From: Paraburkholderia tuberum STM678
GTDB lineage: Bacteria > Pseudomonadota > Gammaproteobacteria > Burkholderiales > Burkholderiaceae
Direction of reading: 5' to 3'
Length of the DNA stretch: 64,000 bases
NCBI RefSeq assembly: GCF_902833905.1
Contig: NZ_CADFGP010000024.1
Location: 1 to 64,000, forward strand
Positions 1 through 8,152 of the stretch are shown here, piece after piece. Positions within the stretch are counted from its first letter, which is position 1, and each line of letters starts with the position of its first letter. The translations under genes were made by a program, and so were the position numbers. The notes under the pieces are model-generated. The model had not been told where the DNA came from. It was given only the letters and a program-made list of their open reading frames with translations, and searched no databases.

Positions 1-213
1 TGCTGAGTAGGCTTTCATTCACCCTGATTTTACCGCCCCCGGACCATGTCTATAAGATTCAGATAACACGACAAGTAGTCTGACGCCGGGGGAGATTCCG
101 AGGCGAACAGATGCGTGAAGATCTGTTTCTCCTCGAAAATATTTGAATCTGAATGCCGACCAACTGATTCGAAGGGCTCCTTGTCTCGCGGCGAAGCTTT
201 GCCTCGCCAGCTC

Positions 214-1224
214 CTAAGCGGACATCTCCACAGGATCGGCCGTGGCGCCGCTTTTCTTTTGACAGCGGTATTCCGTCGCCGACATCGAGAATTGCCTCCT
301 GAACACTTTCGAAAGCCGCTCGCCATTCGTCAGTCCAACCCTGCGAGCGATCTTGTCTATCGGCAAGTCGCTTCTGGCCAACAGTTCACAACTGAGATCG
401 AGGCGCGCTCGCAAAAGATATTGCGACGGTGTCACTCCCATCTCGCGCTTGAACAGACGCAGGAAGTTCCGCTCGCTCATCGCCACCGTACGAGCCGCGT
501 CGCCTATTGAAACCGGGCGTCCGCAATTTCGCTCGAGCCAGCGCGCGGATTCCTGTGCCTTTTCCGCCTGCGTGTTCGTTCCCATGGTGCTCAGCATGGT
601 CGTCAAATTCTGATCTTTGGAGACGGTGAAGTGATCGGCAACTGCTGTCGCGATGTCGTATCCGAGGTCCCGCTTCACGAGCGCGAGCGAGTTGATCAGC
701 GCATCGCCGCCTTCGGTCGACGCCGCGACGTTAGACGTCTCCGGACTCCAGATGCCCGGATCGACCGAAGCCCAATCGCGGCGAGAAATGCCCGCTGCCG
801 CCAGCAGCAAGTCGCCGTTGCCGAGAGGGTTGACGACGCCGGTCTGCGAACATGCTATGGTCAATAACCCAATGAGCACCTCGTCGGCGGCTGCACGCTT
901 TGCGCCGGGTCCGCCCGCAATATACAGTGCGTCGAAGCCTTGGAACCGCTGGCCGCCCAGGCGCTCGGTCCAAACGCAAACGGATGACGAACAGGCTATC
1001 ATCCCACCGCAGGCAGAGACCAGACGGACGCTGTAAGTTGCGTTTCTTCTCAGACTGCGAGACTGAATCTCGTTGGCGATATGAAGCACCTCGGCAAGGG
1101 TGCCCGCTTCCAGCAGCGAAAAACCGTCGTACAACAAAATTCCTATGAGCTTGACCGCGCGTTCTTTAAATCGGTGGAAAATACCGTTATCTCCTGCATC
1201 GCCTAAGCTAGTAGCGTGGGACAT
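214..1224 (-). CDS. GlxA-type AraC-family transcriptional regulator (left edge of glycan island)
   Basis: A 336-residue protein with an N-terminal DJ-1/PfpI (GATase1-like) domain at about residues 24-195, beginning with the motif LIGILLYDGFSLLEAG. A C-terminal AraC helix-turn-helix pair follows at about residues 230-320 (SIGDAARTVAMSERNFLRLF, then IARRVGLTNGERLSKVFRR). This is the GlxA architecture, in which the DJ-1-like part is a sensing domain rather than an enzyme. GGAGG seven bases before the ATG supports the start. It is transcribed away from the glycan genes and is a clear paralogue of the regulator at 25095-26090 (shared LYDGFSLL and MSERNFLRLFKRE). A role in controlling the glycan cluster is inferred only from position. 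Confidence 0.9.
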   Translation of the reverse strand: MSHATSLGDAGDNGIFHRFKERAVKLIGILLYDGFSLLEAGTLAEVLHIANEIQSRSLRRNATYSVRLVSACGGMIACSSSVCVWTERLGGQRFQGFDALYIAGGPGAKRAAADEVLIGLLTIACSQTGVVNPLGNGDLLLAAAGISRRDWASVDPGIWSPETSNVAASTEGGDALINSLALVKRDLGYDIATAVADHFTVSKDQNLTTMLSTMGTNTQAEKAQESARWLERNCGRPVSIGDAARTVAMSERNFLRLFKREMGVTPSQYLLRARLDLSCELLARSDLPIDKIARRVGLTNGERLSKVFRRQFSMSATEYRCQKKSGATADPVEMSA

Positions 1225-1701
1225 GCCGTTACCTCCATTTTGCTTCGGTTCTAGATCGCTGCTCTGGCTTGCGTTGGAACGCTGTGGAAAGCGTATGACC
1301 TCGTGAGCTTAGTGCCATATTCGATCCACCATTGCCGTGGTGTCCGCCAAAAGCATGTTTCTGGCCGAGAACGTCGCTCCCAGTATCAACAAGACCAAAA
1401 CATCGTCTCATTTCTTTAGCGCTGAAAGTGAAAACCATAAAGCCGCTCATCAGGGTTTCCCGACCCACTGGACTTGCTGAGCGATAGACCGATCAGACGG
1501 CGAATGCTTCAGCAAGGAAACGACCGGTCAACACCTTGCTGAAAACAGTCATGCATGTAGTCTGAAAATCCCCGCTAGATACCCTTTCTCATGAGCACCC
1601 TGAGCTTTGGCTTTGGCTTTGGTTGCCTTCGAATAAACAAAAGTGCGTTCGCGTCACGCGTGACTTCGCCACCGCCATACGACCAGACATGGAGTCGCTT
1701 C
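1225..1701. other. Intergenic region between divergent regulator and methyltransferase
   Basis: About 480 bases without a convincing gene. It should hold the promoters of the leftward regulator and the rightward methyltransferase. Its one striking element is the large dyad at 1508-1543. An ATG at 1591 could extend the methyltransferase but has no Shine-Dalgarno. Confidence 0.6.
1508..1543. promoter_or_regulatory. 36-bp nested dyad, candidate operator
   Basis: TTCAGCAAGG at 1508-1517 and CCTTGCTGAA at 1534-1543 are perfect 10-base inverted arms. The 16-base spacer is centred on the palindrome GACCGGTC (1522-1529), which lies on the same symmetry axis, so most of the 36 bases are symmetric. 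No T-run follows, so it does not look like a terminator. It lies about 160 bases upstream of the methyltransferase ATG and about 285 bases upstream of the divergent regulator, as expected of an operator. Function is inferred. Confidence 0.5.
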
Positions 1702-2469
1702 ATGAGCTTCAGCACGAGATATTCGCAATACTATGATCTTTTCTATCATGACAAGAACTACAAGGCGGAAGCGTCGTTTGTCACCGGATTGCTCGGGCGG
1801 TACGGAATAGTTGGAGGTCACGTGATGGATCTAGGTTGCGGCACCGGACGCCACGCGGCGGAATTCGCAGCCGCGGGATTTTGTGTTTCTGGCGTTGACA
1901 TGAGCGCCGATATGCTTGCCCGAGCCGCTGCCAGGTGTACCACTCTGCCAGGCGCAGTAGCGAAGCGACTGACGTTTCAGCAAGGCGACGCGCGGATCGT
2001 CCGCACGAATGAACTCTACGACGCAGTCGTCTCGCTCTTTTATGTTGCGAGCTATCAAACGACCAACTCCGATTTCATGGCGATGTGTCACACCGCTGCG
2101 ACGCACCTGCGGCCATCAGGACTGTTCGTGTTCGATTGCTGGTACGGTCCCGCGGTCCTCGCCGCTCCGCCCGACGTACGCATCAAACGCGCCTCCAGCG
2201 AAGAAACCGCGGCGATACGAATCGCCGAGCCCACGATGCGTCCTCATGACAATACTGTCGCGTTCAACTACACCGTCCTGCTAACGGATTTGAAAACGCA
2301 GTCGGTCGAGACCGTCCTCGAGACGCATGTGATGCGCTACATGTTCAAGCCCGAGATCGAACTGATGCTGGACCTCAGCGGATTCGAGGTCCTGGACAGT
2401 TTGAAGTGCATGGGCGGCGAGTTGAGCGCTACCGATCTCTCAGCGACCTTCGTCGCGAGAAAACGGTGA
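1702..2469 (+). CDS. SAM-dependent methyltransferase, amino-sugar N-methyltransferase (TylM1/DesVI)-like
   Basis: A 255-residue class I methyltransferase. The start at 1702 is chosen because GGAG lies seven bases upstream; the in-frame ATG at 1591 has no ribosome site. The SAM-binding motif MDLGCGTGRHAAEF is at about residues 41-54. The N-terminal YDLFYHDKNYKAEA and the later VSLFYVASYQT segment resemble the TylM1/DesVI group that N,N-dimethylates nucleotide-linked 3-amino sugars. The next gene, facing it, is a perosamine-synthase-like aminotransferase, which would supply an amino-sugar acceptor. Family is confident; the amino-sugar substrate is inference. Confidence 0.8.
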   Translation: MSFSTRYSQYYDLFYHDKNYKAEASFVTGLLGRYGIVGGHVMDLGCGTGRHAAEFAAAGFCVSGVDMSADMLARAAARCTTLPGAVAKRLTFQQGDARIVRTNELYDAVVSLFYVASYQTTNSDFMAMCHTAATHLRPSGLFVFDCWYGPAVLAAPPDVRIKRASSEETAAIRIAEPTMRPHDNTVAFNYTVLLTDLKTQSVETVLETHVMRYMFKPEIELMLDLSGFEVLDSLKCMGGELSATDLSATFVARKR

Positions 2470-2529
2470 TGCTCGGAAACAGCCTGAGCGAGAAAACGTC
2501 GGAAAATACAACGAATGGCATGTCATAGC

Positions 2530-2554
2530 CAGCCTCGTCGATGAGTCGAGGCTG
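2530..2554. terminator. Hairpin between convergent genes
   Basis: CAGCCTCG at 2530-2537 pairs perfectly with CGAGGCTG at 2547-2554 across a 9-base loop, in the 220-base gap between the converging methyltransferase and aminotransferase genes. There is no T-run on either side, so it may be a weak or Rho-assisted terminator. Confidence 0.4.
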
Positions 2555-2692
2555 AACCGCCAGGCAGTCCTGCGCTGGCTAAGCGCATCGCGTCAAAGCG
2601 GCTCGCCGAAAGCCGCGTGCGACCACCTGCCACCCGGATCAAGTGTTTGTTCCGTTGCGTGACGGGCCATATTTGCTGCGGCGAGCAGTCGG

Positions 2693-3853
2693 TCAGCACC
2701 GCGCTGAACTTGACCTGCTGTTGCGGAAACTTCGCGAAAAGGCGGTGGCCAGCGTGTCGCGCACCACGTCCACCGTGTAGTCCTGCTGTGCTTCGGTGAG
2801 CGCGAGACCACTCGGCAGATACAATCCCCTGCGACTCATGCGTTCGGCAATCGGGAAATTCTCTCCCTTGAACATCCCTTGCTTGAGAAAAACCGGCTGT
2901 TCGTGCATCGGCCAGAAGAACGGCCGCGCGCTGACACCTGCCTCCGCCAGCATGGACCGGAGCTCGTCGGCATCAAAGGGCAAGCTGTCGTCCAATACCA
3001 TACCGAAGACCCAATAGATATTCTCGGCATATGGCAATGCCACCGGCGCCATCCCGATTCCCGGCACTCCCCGCAAAAGGCTTTCGTAGCGGCGGCCCAA
3101 CTCGCGCTTTCGCGCGACGTGCGCATCTAGCTTCTCGAATTGCGCTAGCCCGACAGCCGCCTGGAGGTTGCTCATCCGATAATTCCAGCCAAGCTCTTCG
3201 TGGACGAATCGCCTCTCAGGCTTGAAACACAGGTTTCGCAAACTTCTCGCGCGCGTAGCCAGCTCGTCGTCGTCGCAGACGATCATGCCCCCTTCCCCCG
3301 TCGTGATGTGCTTGTTGGCGTAGAAGCTGAAGCACGATATATCGCCGAAACTGCCGCACTTCGCTTCGTTATAGGTTTGTCCGATTGCCTGCGCAGCATC
3401 TTCGATCACAACGAGGCCGTATTTCCTTGCGATATCCAGCAACGGAGCCATATCCACCGGCAGACCGAAAGTGTGCACGGCCATGATCGCCCGCGTCCGG
3501 CTCGTGATAGCGCTTTCGATCTTCGTCACGTCCATGTTCCACGTATCCGGACTTGAGTCGACCAGTCTCAAGCGGGCACCGGTGCGAACAATGGCCGATG
3601 CGCACGATATGATCGTGTGCGTGGGGATGATAACTTCGTCGTCGGGACCGAGCCGCAGAGCCACCGCCGCCACGTCCAACGCAGCGCTGCCGTTCGCGAC
3701 GGCAATCGCGTGTCTGCGGCCGACGTAACCCGCCATCGCACGTTCGAAACGCTCGACGAACGCCCCGTCCGAAGAAATCCACCCGCTTTCAATGCATTCG
3801 TTCAGATAGACGCGCTCCTTTCCGTCGAGCAGGGGTTCGTTGACCGGGATCAT
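2693..3853 (-). CDS. DegT/DnrJ/EryC1 sugar aminotransferase, GDP-perosamine synthase-like
   Basis: A 386-residue PLP-dependent sugar aminotransferase, the usual family length. It opens with PVNEPLLDGKERVYLNECIE and WISSDGAFV, a pattern typical of RfbE/Per perosamine synthases. VIEDAAQAIG and the PLP-lysine block FYANKHITTGEGGM (about residues 181-194) follow. The lysine is present, so this is not the ColD dehydratase variant, which has a histidine there. Gmd (9565-10683) would supply GDP-4-keto-6-deoxymannose, from which this enzyme could make GDP-perosamine. Its start overlaps the stop of the upstream cupin gene (ATGA, 3850-3853), implying co-translation. The exact sugar product is inferred. 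Confidence 0.85.
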   Translation of the reverse strand: MIPVNEPLLDGKERVYLNECIESGWISSDGAFVERFERAMAGYVGRRHAIAVANGSAALDVAAVALRLGPDDEVIIPTHTIISCASAIVRTGARLRLVDSSPDTWNMDVTKIESAITSRTRAIMAVHTFGLPVDMAPLLDIARKYGLVVIEDAAQAIGQTYNEAKCGSFGDISCFSFYANKHITTGEGGMIVCDDDELATRARSLRNLCFKPERRFVHEELGWNYRMSNLQAAVGLAQFEKLDAHVARKRELGRRYESLLRGVPGIGMAPVALPYAENIYWVFGMVLDDSLPFDADELRSMLAEAGVSARPFFWPMHEQPVFLKQGMFKGENFPIAERMSRRGLYLPSGLALTEAQQDYTVDVVRDTLATAFSRSFRNSRSSSARC

Positions 3854-4371
3854 CGCGCGCCGTCCTTAACTTCAAGCTCGACGCCTGGGCCGTTACTCGC
3901 TTCACTGCATCGGCTCAGGTGTGCGGACGCGAAGCGCAATTTTTCCTGCTCTCCCATATAGGGCCCTTGTTTGACTTCGAAGAAAGACGCGTCCTCAAGC
4001 ATCTCGAAGCCGTGACCACCCGACGCCAGCAAGATGACATCGCCCGCGTACAGTACACGGCTCGACAGGTAGTCCTTATCGGGCGTATAGAACTTCACCA
4101 GGACACGGCCACGCTTGACGAAGAGCACCTCTTGCGTCCATTCGATCTGCCGCACCAACTTGCAGTGAAGATGCGCGTCGATCACTTTTCCGGCGGGATG
4201 TTCCATGTACGCGAGTTGCTGAGGAAACTCCTTCGGAGTAAAGAAACTCACACCACTTCTCGAGAACGAATCCCGGATGATCATGGCGAGCGTTTCACCT
4301 TCGAACGAGACTACTTCGACATTCGAGTCATGAACGACCTCTGCGTTGCCCGTTATCGGTAGAGCTTCCAT
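3850..4371 (-). CDS. Cupin-domain protein of sugar aminotransferase operon
   Basis: A 173-residue single-domain cupin. The start at 4371 is chosen because GAGGA lies just upstream of the ATG; a longer form from 4410 lacks such a site. The barrel strands carry HLHCKLVRQ, VLFVKRGRVLVKFYT and AGDVILLASGGHGFEM. Such proteins are often found beside DegT aminotransferases in O-antigen and EPS clusters, but their reaction is not settled; epimerase/isomerase or binding roles are both possible. It is first in a two-gene leftward operon with the aminotransferase and overlaps it by four bases. Confidence 0.75.
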   Translation of the reverse strand: MEALPITGNAEVVHDSNVEVVSFEGETLAMIIRDSFSRSGVSFFTPKEFPQQLAYMEHPAGKVIDAHLHCKLVRQIEWTQEVLFVKRGRVLVKFYTPDKDYLSSRVLYAGDVILLASGGHGFEMLEDASFFEVKQGPYMGEQEKLRFASAHLSRCSEASNGPGVELEVKDGAR

Positions 4372-4466
4372 TTTTTTTCCTCGAAGAGAGCCGGTAGTAT
4401 CCCGACACACCGAACCTTCCGGGAGCAGGGCCGCTTACGACATAAATTGGCCCACGGAGGTCCTTC

Positions 4467-4679
4467 ATGCGTCCCCGAAGCATAGGATCGGTTCGGCGGT
4501 CACACGGTCAGATGGCCGAATACGGAATGAAGTTGGCTGACCGGGGTATTACGTTGCAGCGTCACCTCGCGCATCTTTATATCCTCGGCAACGACCGCGC
4601 AGAGGTGCACACGGACCGCGCCAATATATTGGCACCGTCCGCCATGACCTTGAATGGTCCATATGCATTGCTAAGCTGA
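4467..4679 (+). CDS. Possible small ORF with good ribosome site (70 aa)
   Basis: An ATG at 4467 follows GGAGG at a spacing of six and opens a 70-codon frame in the gap between the divergent cupin and fucose-synthase genes. The protein has no recognisable domain, signal or membrane segment, and a palindrome (4620-4633) lies inside the frame. It may be chance or a degraded gene. Confidence 0.2.
   Translation: MRPRSIGSVRRSHGQMAEYGMKLADRGITLQRHLAHLYILGNDRAEVHTDRANILAPSAMTLNGPYALLS
4620..4633. promoter_or_regulatory. 14-bp perfect palindrome upstream of GDP-fucose synthase
   Basis: GCCAATATATTGGC is fully self-complementary and lies about 135 bases upstream of the GDP-fucose synthase ATG, in the divergent intergenic region. 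It is AT-rich at the centre, as expected of a dimeric repressor operator. No T-run follows. Function inferred. Confidence 0.4.
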
Positions 4680-4767
4680 TGAAACCGCACGTCGTAGCCC
4701 TTTGAATCAAGTGGCGGGGCAACTCACGTTCCGACCGACGTGTCTCTCTCGACTATTGGCCATTCAC

Positions 4768-5718
4768 ATGAACAGAAACTCTCGCATCTATGTCGCCGGA
4801 CATAAGGGAATGGTCGGCTCGGCTCTCCTTCGGCGCCTTGCCAGTTCCGGATATGATCACGTGATCACGGCCTCGAGACAGTCGCTCGACTTGCTGGATC
4901 AGCGCGCCGTGATGGATTTTTTCGCTCGAGAGCATATAGACGTCGTCCTCCTGGCCGCAGCCAAAGTCGGCGGAATTCATGCCAATTCGACTCAGCCGGC
5001 TTCGTTTCTCTACGAGAACCTCGTCATCGAAACCAATGTGATTCATGCAGCATTCAAGAGTCACACGCAGAAGCTCGTCTTCTTCGGTTCATCGTGCATC
5101 TATCCAAAGCTTTGCCCTCAGCCCATAAAAGAGGATTACCTGCTCACGAGCGCTCTCGAACAAACCAACGAAGCCTATGCCATCTCAAAGATCGCGGGTC
5201 ACAAGCTTTGTGAAGCGTATAACAAGCAATACGGAACGCGCTTCATATCGGTGATGCCTACGAATCTTTATGGCCCCAACGACAACTATGATCTTCAAGG
5301 CAGCCATGTGCTGGCCGCGCTCATCCGCAAGGCGCACGAGGCAAAGCTGAACGGACTCGAATCGCTCCCGGTATGGGGCTCCGGATCGCCGAGACGGGAA
5401 TTCCTTCATGTAGACGATCTGGCGTCCGCGGTTCTCGTCCTGCTGAGCAACGACCTGGTCGAGGGCATGTTCAATGTCGGATATGGAAAGGACATAGCGA
5501 TTGCCGACCTCGCACGACTGATCTGCGATGTCGTCGGTTTTTCTGGATCGCTGAGATTCGACTCGTCGAAGCCCGATGGGACGCCGCGAAAGTTGCTCGA
5601 CGTATCGAAGCTCGCCGCTCTGGGTTGGGCGCCCACGATTACGCTCAGAGAGGGCATCGCATCAACCTACGCCGACTTCGAGAATGACGTGCAGCGTACC
5701 GGGCTCGCCAGCGCCTGA
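4768..5718 (+). CDS. fcl: GDP-L-fucose synthase
   Basis: A 316-residue extended SDR that epimerises at C3/C5 and reduces GDP-4-keto-6-deoxymannose to GDP-L-fucose in the cytosol. It shows the cofactor motif GHKGMVGSALL near the N-terminus, the catalytic serine in FFGSSCIYP and the YxxxK pair in YAISKIAGHK. HVDDLA and WGSGSPRREFLHV are typical of Fcl. The ATG at 4768 gives the usual family length; a TTG at 4702 would add 22 untypical residues. The substrate is provided by Gmd (9565-10683). It is separated from its leftward cluster partners by the IS630 element and reads rightward toward it. Confidence 0.93.
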   Translation: MNRNSRIYVAGHKGMVGSALLRRLASSGYDHVITASRQSLDLLDQRAVMDFFAREHIDVVLLAAAKVGGIHANSTQPASFLYENLVIETNVIHAAFKSHTQKLVFFGSSCIYPKLCPQPIKEDYLLTSALEQTNEAYAISKIAGHKLCEAYNKQYGTRFISVMPTNLYGPNDNYDLQGSHVLAALIRKAHEAKLNGLESLPVWGSGSPRREFLHVDDLASAVLVLLSNDLVEGMFNVGYGKDIAIADLARLICDVVGFSGSLRFDSSKPDGTPRKLLDVSKLAALGWAPTITLREGIASTYADFENDVQRTGLASA

Positions 5719-5766
5719 CGAATTCACGCGGCGTGCGCGATCCTGCACCACGGATTGAAGTCCCGC

Positions 5767-5781
5767 CCCTGGTATCCAGGG
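5767..5781. terminator. Small hairpin after GDP-fucose synthase
   Basis: CCCTGG and CCAGGG form a perfect six-base stem with a three-base loop about 50 bases beyond the fcl stop. There is no T-run, so termination is uncertain. Confidence 0.3.
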
Positions 5782-5861
5782 TACCCGTCTGCCGACTGCG
5801 GTTCCTGTCCCTCGATGCCAGCAAATCATGTCACTTTCAAGGCCACGACAGGTCATTCCGG

Positions 5862-6947
5862 TTAGAGCGGCTTGATCAACGCATCGGCCTGGTCCGTTGA
5901 ACCGGATGAATTGCACCGGATTCGCCGCGATGGATCGGAGTACTTCCATTTCAATGGGCGCGCCTGCTTGTTGTATTGACAGATATAACGCATGAGCTTT
6001 TTGTTGAGATCCTTGGTGCTGGTGAACACGCCAAGCGCAATGTCGTCGCGCTGGATGCGTGCAAACCAGTTCTCGACCTGACTCAGCCATGACGAATACG
6101 TCGGGGCGTAATGTATCGACACTTTCGGATGGTCAACCAGAAATGTTTGAACGGCGTTGGTTTTGTGGCTGCTCACGTTGTCGCAGATCACGTGAATCTC
6201 CTTTCCGCGCGGCTGTGCCCATACCACCTCCGTGAGGAACGCAACAAACTGGGCACTGGTATGGCGTGGCGCGGTTTTGCCCAGCACCTCGCCGGTGGCA
6301 ACGTTCAATGCGGCGAACAGGCTCAGGGTGCCGTTGCGTTTGTATTCAAAGCCATGGCTCTCGGCGCGTCCAGGCGAGAGCGGCAACATCCGGTCCTTGC
6401 GATCCAGCGCCTGGATGGCTGTCTTCTCGTCCACGCAGAACACCACCGCATGCAACGGCGGATTGAGGTACAGCCCGATCACGTCGGCTGCCTTCGCCTC
6501 AAAATCGGGATCGTTGGACACCATGTGGGTATCGAGACGATGTGGCCGAATGTCGTGCTTGCGCCAAATACGCTGCACCGTCACGAAGGCCATGCCCAAC
6601 TGTGCCGCCAGTTTGCGGCTGCTCCAGTGTGTCGAGCCGTCGGCCGGCTTACGTCGCAGTGTGTAGTCGAGCACTCTCGCTTCAAGGACCGCCAGGTCAG
6701 GTCGCGGTGCCCGGCCTGGATGTCTGCCGTACAACCCAGCCAAACGCTCACAGGTGAAACGCATTTGCCATGTTGTAATGAAACGCGAATCGCAACGCAA
6801 TTCCGCCATGATCGCCGCACGCGAGGCTCCTTCGTCGAGCAGCAAGATCAACCGCGCACGCCTCACCTGGCCAACGGCCATCGTGCGGCTGCGCTGCATC
6901 GACATCAGCTCTTCGCGCTCGGTTTCACTCAGATTCATTTTGCCCAT
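5862..6947 (-). CDS. IS630-family transposase, read-through past element end
   Basis: A 361-residue DDE transposase with an N-terminal helix-turn-helix region and the triad in CVDEKTAIQ, VICDNVSSHK and SWLSQVENWF. The DDE spacing and the SQVENWFARIQ block are characteristic of IS630/Tc1-mariner. The frame runs 30 bases beyond the left inverted repeat into host DNA, ending nine residues later at a TAA. If the flanking dinucleotide were the expected TA rather than TG (5890-5891), the codon at 5889-5891 would be TAG and the protein would end exactly at the element edge. The extension may be harmless, and activity is uncertain. Confidence 0.9.
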   Translation of the reverse strand: MGKMNLSETEREELMSMQRSRTMAVGQVRRARLILLLDEGASRAAIMAELRCDSRFITTWQMRFTCERLAGLYGRHPGRAPRPDLAVLEARVLDYTLRRKPADGSTHWSSRKLAAQLGMAFVTVQRIWRKHDIRPHRLDTHMVSNDPDFEAKAADVIGLYLNPPLHAVVFCVDEKTAIQALDRKDRMLPLSPGRAESHGFEYKRNGTLSLFAALNVATGEVLGKTAPRHTSAQFVAFLTEVVWAQPRGKEIHVICDNVSSHKTNAVQTFLVDHPKVSIHYAPTYSSWLSQVENWFARIQRDDIALGVFTSTKDLNKKLMRYICQYNKQARPLKWKYSDPSRRIRCNSSGSTDQADALIKPL

Positions 6948-6986
6948 GCACTATTAGCTCAGTGCAATTTCATTGGTTCAATGGAC
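5892..6986. mobile_element. IS630-family insertion sequence (about 1.1 kb)
   Basis: Inverted termini: GTCCGTTGAACC from 5892 inward, and the complementary strand from 6986 inward reads GTCCATTGAACC. About 20 of the first 28 positions match, including AATTGCAC further in. IS630 elements duplicate TA: TA is present at 6987-6988, but the left side is TG at 5890-5891. Insertion was within the TAG stop of the glycosyltransferase ending at 6986; because the element starts with G, TAG is recreated and the protein is unchanged. It separates fcl from the wzc-gmd-wzy-GT unit. Confidence 0.85.
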
Positions 6987-8152
6987 TAGTCCTTGATTCG
7001 ACTGCTCAAAGCCCGGGATATCGACCTTTCTAGCGCGTCTCGCGTCAGAAGTTGGGCGGCTGCTTTCATTGCCCGCTCGATGCTCATGCGTTTGCGGCGA
7101 TACGTCTGCTCTGCGTTTGCCAACGCATCGGCGATGGACCTTACATCCGCGGAAACAAAGCATATGGCGTCGTGAATCTCCGTCATGCTCATCGGGGGAA
7201 GTTCGGTGGAAATGACCAATCTTCCCGACGCGACATATTCGACAACCTTGAAAGGAAAGACCCCGTTACCCATTTTCTCTATCGAAACATGCGGGTTCAC
7301 CAGCACGTCACAGTCGGAAATCAATTTGAACAAGACTCTTTCGTCCACCCGACCGTGGAAGTGCACCGGGTAATCTTCGGCGGACAGCCTGACGAACTCG
7401 CGTGCCAGCGGACCCGTTCCGCAGACGTGAAACATGAGGCGTCCGCCGGACTTCCGGATCAGGTCGAGAACCACGTCAGCACCCTTCTCGACGCTCAGCC
7501 CACCGAAATAGCCAACCATCGTTCTAGCATCTGCCGTTCGCGAGAATGGACGACGCTGTCCACAAGCTTCAATGAGATCGTCCGACACCACGCCCGGACA
7601 CAGCACCACGGGACAACCGCTGCGTTGATGTTCGCGTGTCGATAAGTGATCGTTAACCGCAAGACATAACGATGGAGCGGGTAACACGTATCGCCATGCG
7701 ATGAAGTCGAGCAACGGCTTCGGATGCCAGCGGCGACGAGAAAGCAGCCAATCTTCGAACTGGAGGATCAGACGCGCACCGAACCGGTGCGTCAGCACGC
7801 GAGCGAGCATCGACTCGAACGCGTACGCGTTATAGATCCATACGGCTTCGGGCTTGCCGACCTTCGCTATCTCATCGCTCAGCGCCAAGACTTCGAAAAG
7901 GTTCAGCAGCTTGCCGATGGGCCTTACAGGGTAGCAGCGAAGCGAAATCTCCCGAATGCGTTGCGTGCCGATGACGGAATCCCGACATTTTCTACGTGAC
8001 CATCCTGCCTCTATGTGGCCCGTATTGATCAAAAGAACATCCTCGGAAAGTTGCGATGCCAACGCCAGAAAAAACTCCACCTTGCGTGCGGCGCCCAGAT
8101 TCACATTCGCCCCACGGTTAGAGGCGCTGTAAGGCGCTATGAAAACAAGCAT
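6986..8152 (-). CDS. Family 4 glycosyltransferase
   Basis: A 388-residue GT-B glycosyltransferase expected to add one sugar of the repeat unit at the cytoplasmic membrane face. The C-terminal half contains the GT4 nucleotide-sugar region (VGYFGGLSVEKGADVVLDLI, HFHGRVDERVLFKLISDCDV, then VFPFKVVEYVASGRLVIST, where the second acidic residue of the usual EX7E is present). The N-terminus overlaps the upstream polymerase gene by 16 bases, indicating one operon. Its TAG stop is built from the target TA plus the first base of the adjoining IS630 element. The donor sugar cannot be told from sequence. Confidence 0.85.
   Translation of the reverse strand: MLVFIAPYSASNRGANVNLGAARKVEFFLALASQLSEDVLLINTGHIEAGWSRRKCRDSVIGTQRIREISLRCYPVRPIGKLLNLFEVLALSDEIAKVGKPEAVWIYNAYAFESMLARVLTHRFGARLILQFEDWLLSRRRWHPKPLLDFIAWRYVLPAPSLCLAVNDHLSTREHQRSGCPVVLCPGVVSDDLIEACGQRRPFSRTADARTMVGYFGGLSVEKGADVVLDLIRKSGGRLMFHVCGTGPLAREFVRLSAEDYPVHFHGRVDERVLFKLISDCDVLVNPHVSIEKMGNGVFPFKVVEYVASGRLVISTELPPMSMTEIHDAICFVSADVRSIADALANAEQTYRRKRMSIERAMKAAAQLLTRDALERSISRALSSRIKD

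Noticed and set aside
107..128. AACAGAT/ATCTGTT hairpin downstream of the left regulator
   Set aside because: Seven-base stem without a T-run in the direction of the regulator transcript; too weak to call a terminator.
2693..3853. Aminotransferase as ColD-type colitose dehydratase
   Set aside because: ColD has His in place of the PLP Lys. Here the Lys is present in ANKHITTGEGG, so a transaminase is expected.
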